6,777 nt of DNA, taken from assembly GCA_002313895.1 (NCBI GenBank), contig DCAW01000042.1:1-6777 (forward strand), given 5' to 3'. A model generated the notes under the pieces. The model saw only the letters and a list, made by a program, of their open reading frames with translations, did not search any database and had not been told where the DNA came from. This document shows positions 6,408 to 6,777 of the stretch, piece after piece (position 1 is the first letter of the stretch; every line of letters starts with the position of its first letter). Source of the DNA: Dehalococcoidia bacterium UBA1123 (GTDB taxonomy: Bacteria > Chloroflexota > Dehalococcoidia > Lucifugimonadales > UBA1123). The translations under genes were made by a program, and so were the position numbers.

Positions 6408-6777
6408 TTAATGGCCTGCTCTGGATCGCCCTCTTTTGAACTCACCGCCAGCGGATCTGGGGACCAGATTCCGCTGACCGTTACGTTCACGCCCTCCGAA
6501 ACAGACGTTGACGAGTTGCGTTGGGACTTCGGTGACGACGAGACATTGACGTCAAGCGTGGAGGATGGTTCGGTCAGTCACACATATTCGACGATCGGAT
6601 CTTATACTGTCACGGTTGTGGCCCAAAATAGGGACAACGGCGAACCCGGAGATTCCGCATCCTTAAACGTAATTGCCACCGCCGGCATGTTGAATCATAT
6701 CTCGCTCTCGCCTGATTCGCTAACGGTTCTGCCAGAGGGCAAGGCCACGTTCAGTATTTCCGCATTCGACCAATTCG
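6372..6777 (+). CDS. PKD-domain lipoprotein, partial (runs off right edge)
   Basis: 5' part of a predicted lipid-anchored surface protein, 135 codons in the window from the TTG at 6372. A hydrophobic stretch runs into a lipobox-like LMAC (cysteine codon 6417-6419), followed by a Gly/Ser-rich linker. A PKD domain spans about residues 22-102, with the signature WDFGDDE near 51-57 and HTYSTIGSYTVTVVA near 70-84. From about 107 a second Ig-like domain begins (ISLSPDSLTVLPEG), possibly BIG-type. The start is uncertain. TTG 6372 is the only standard start that keeps the hydrophobic core, but the basic segment expected in a signal peptide (VKIALRAKP) lies upstream at 6336-6362 in the same open frame, after an in-frame TGA at 6312. 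A CTG at 6348 or an ATT at 6333 would include all or part of it, and neither has a clear Shine-Dalgarno. It diverges from the hydrolase operon. Such domains usually mediate adhesion or carbohydrate contact. Confidence 0.75.
   Translation, partial: MAIVLISMSAVGLMACSGSPSFELTASGSGDQIPLTVTFTPSETDVDELRWDFGDDETLTSSVEDGSVSHTYSTIGSYTVTVVAQNRDNGEPGDSASLNVIATAGMLNHISLSPDSLTVLPEGKATFSISAFDQF

Overview
The window looks like bacterial chromosome. It carries one compact four-gene operon on the minus strand (about 6170 down to 34) and the 5' end of a divergent plus-strand gene at the right edge. The four operon proteins are a phosphotriesterase-family amidohydrolase, a six-bladed NHL propeller resembling peptidyl-alpha-hydroxyglycine alpha-amidating lyase (PAL), a bleomycin-hydrolase/PepC-type cysteine aminopeptidase, and a large CehA/McbA-like metallohydrolase. 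Intermediate GC, AGGAG-type ribosome binding sites and this stacking of PTE-, PAL- and CehA-like hydrolases recall marine Chloroflexota of the SAR202 type. That assignment is an inference from gene content; there is no marker gene here.

Layout, in transcription order on the minus strand. A good sigma70-type promoter (6143-6171) precedes the phosphotriesterase gene (6098-5034). The PAL-like gene (4998-3967), the C1B peptidase gene (3925-2573) and the CehA-like gene (2532-34) follow. Gaps are 35, 41 and 40 bases, each containing a Shine-Dalgarno sequence and no obvious terminator, so one transcript is likely. An 11-base unit repeated perfectly twice in tandem directly follows the last stop codon (12-33).

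Right end. From about 6372 to the window edge the plus strand encodes a predicted lipoprotein with a PKD domain and the beginning of a further Ig-like domain. Its start is unclear, because no ATG/GTG/TTG lies upstream of the basic part of its signal peptide. The space between the two divergent units (6171-6407) also holds a minus-strand frame of 79 codons. It has no stop and no standard start, and it ends in a TGA that overlaps the operon's predicted -35 box. It may be a gene remnant or chance.

Function. None of the four operon proteins has a visible signal peptide or membrane segment, so they are probably cytoplasmic. Three are hydrolases and one is a lyase-type propeller. They keep most of the active-site residues expected from their families, which suggests a catabolic unit acting on peptide-, amide- or ester-type substrates. 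The actual substrate cannot be read from the sequence. I do not see a CRISPR array, transposase, tRNA or rRNA in the window.
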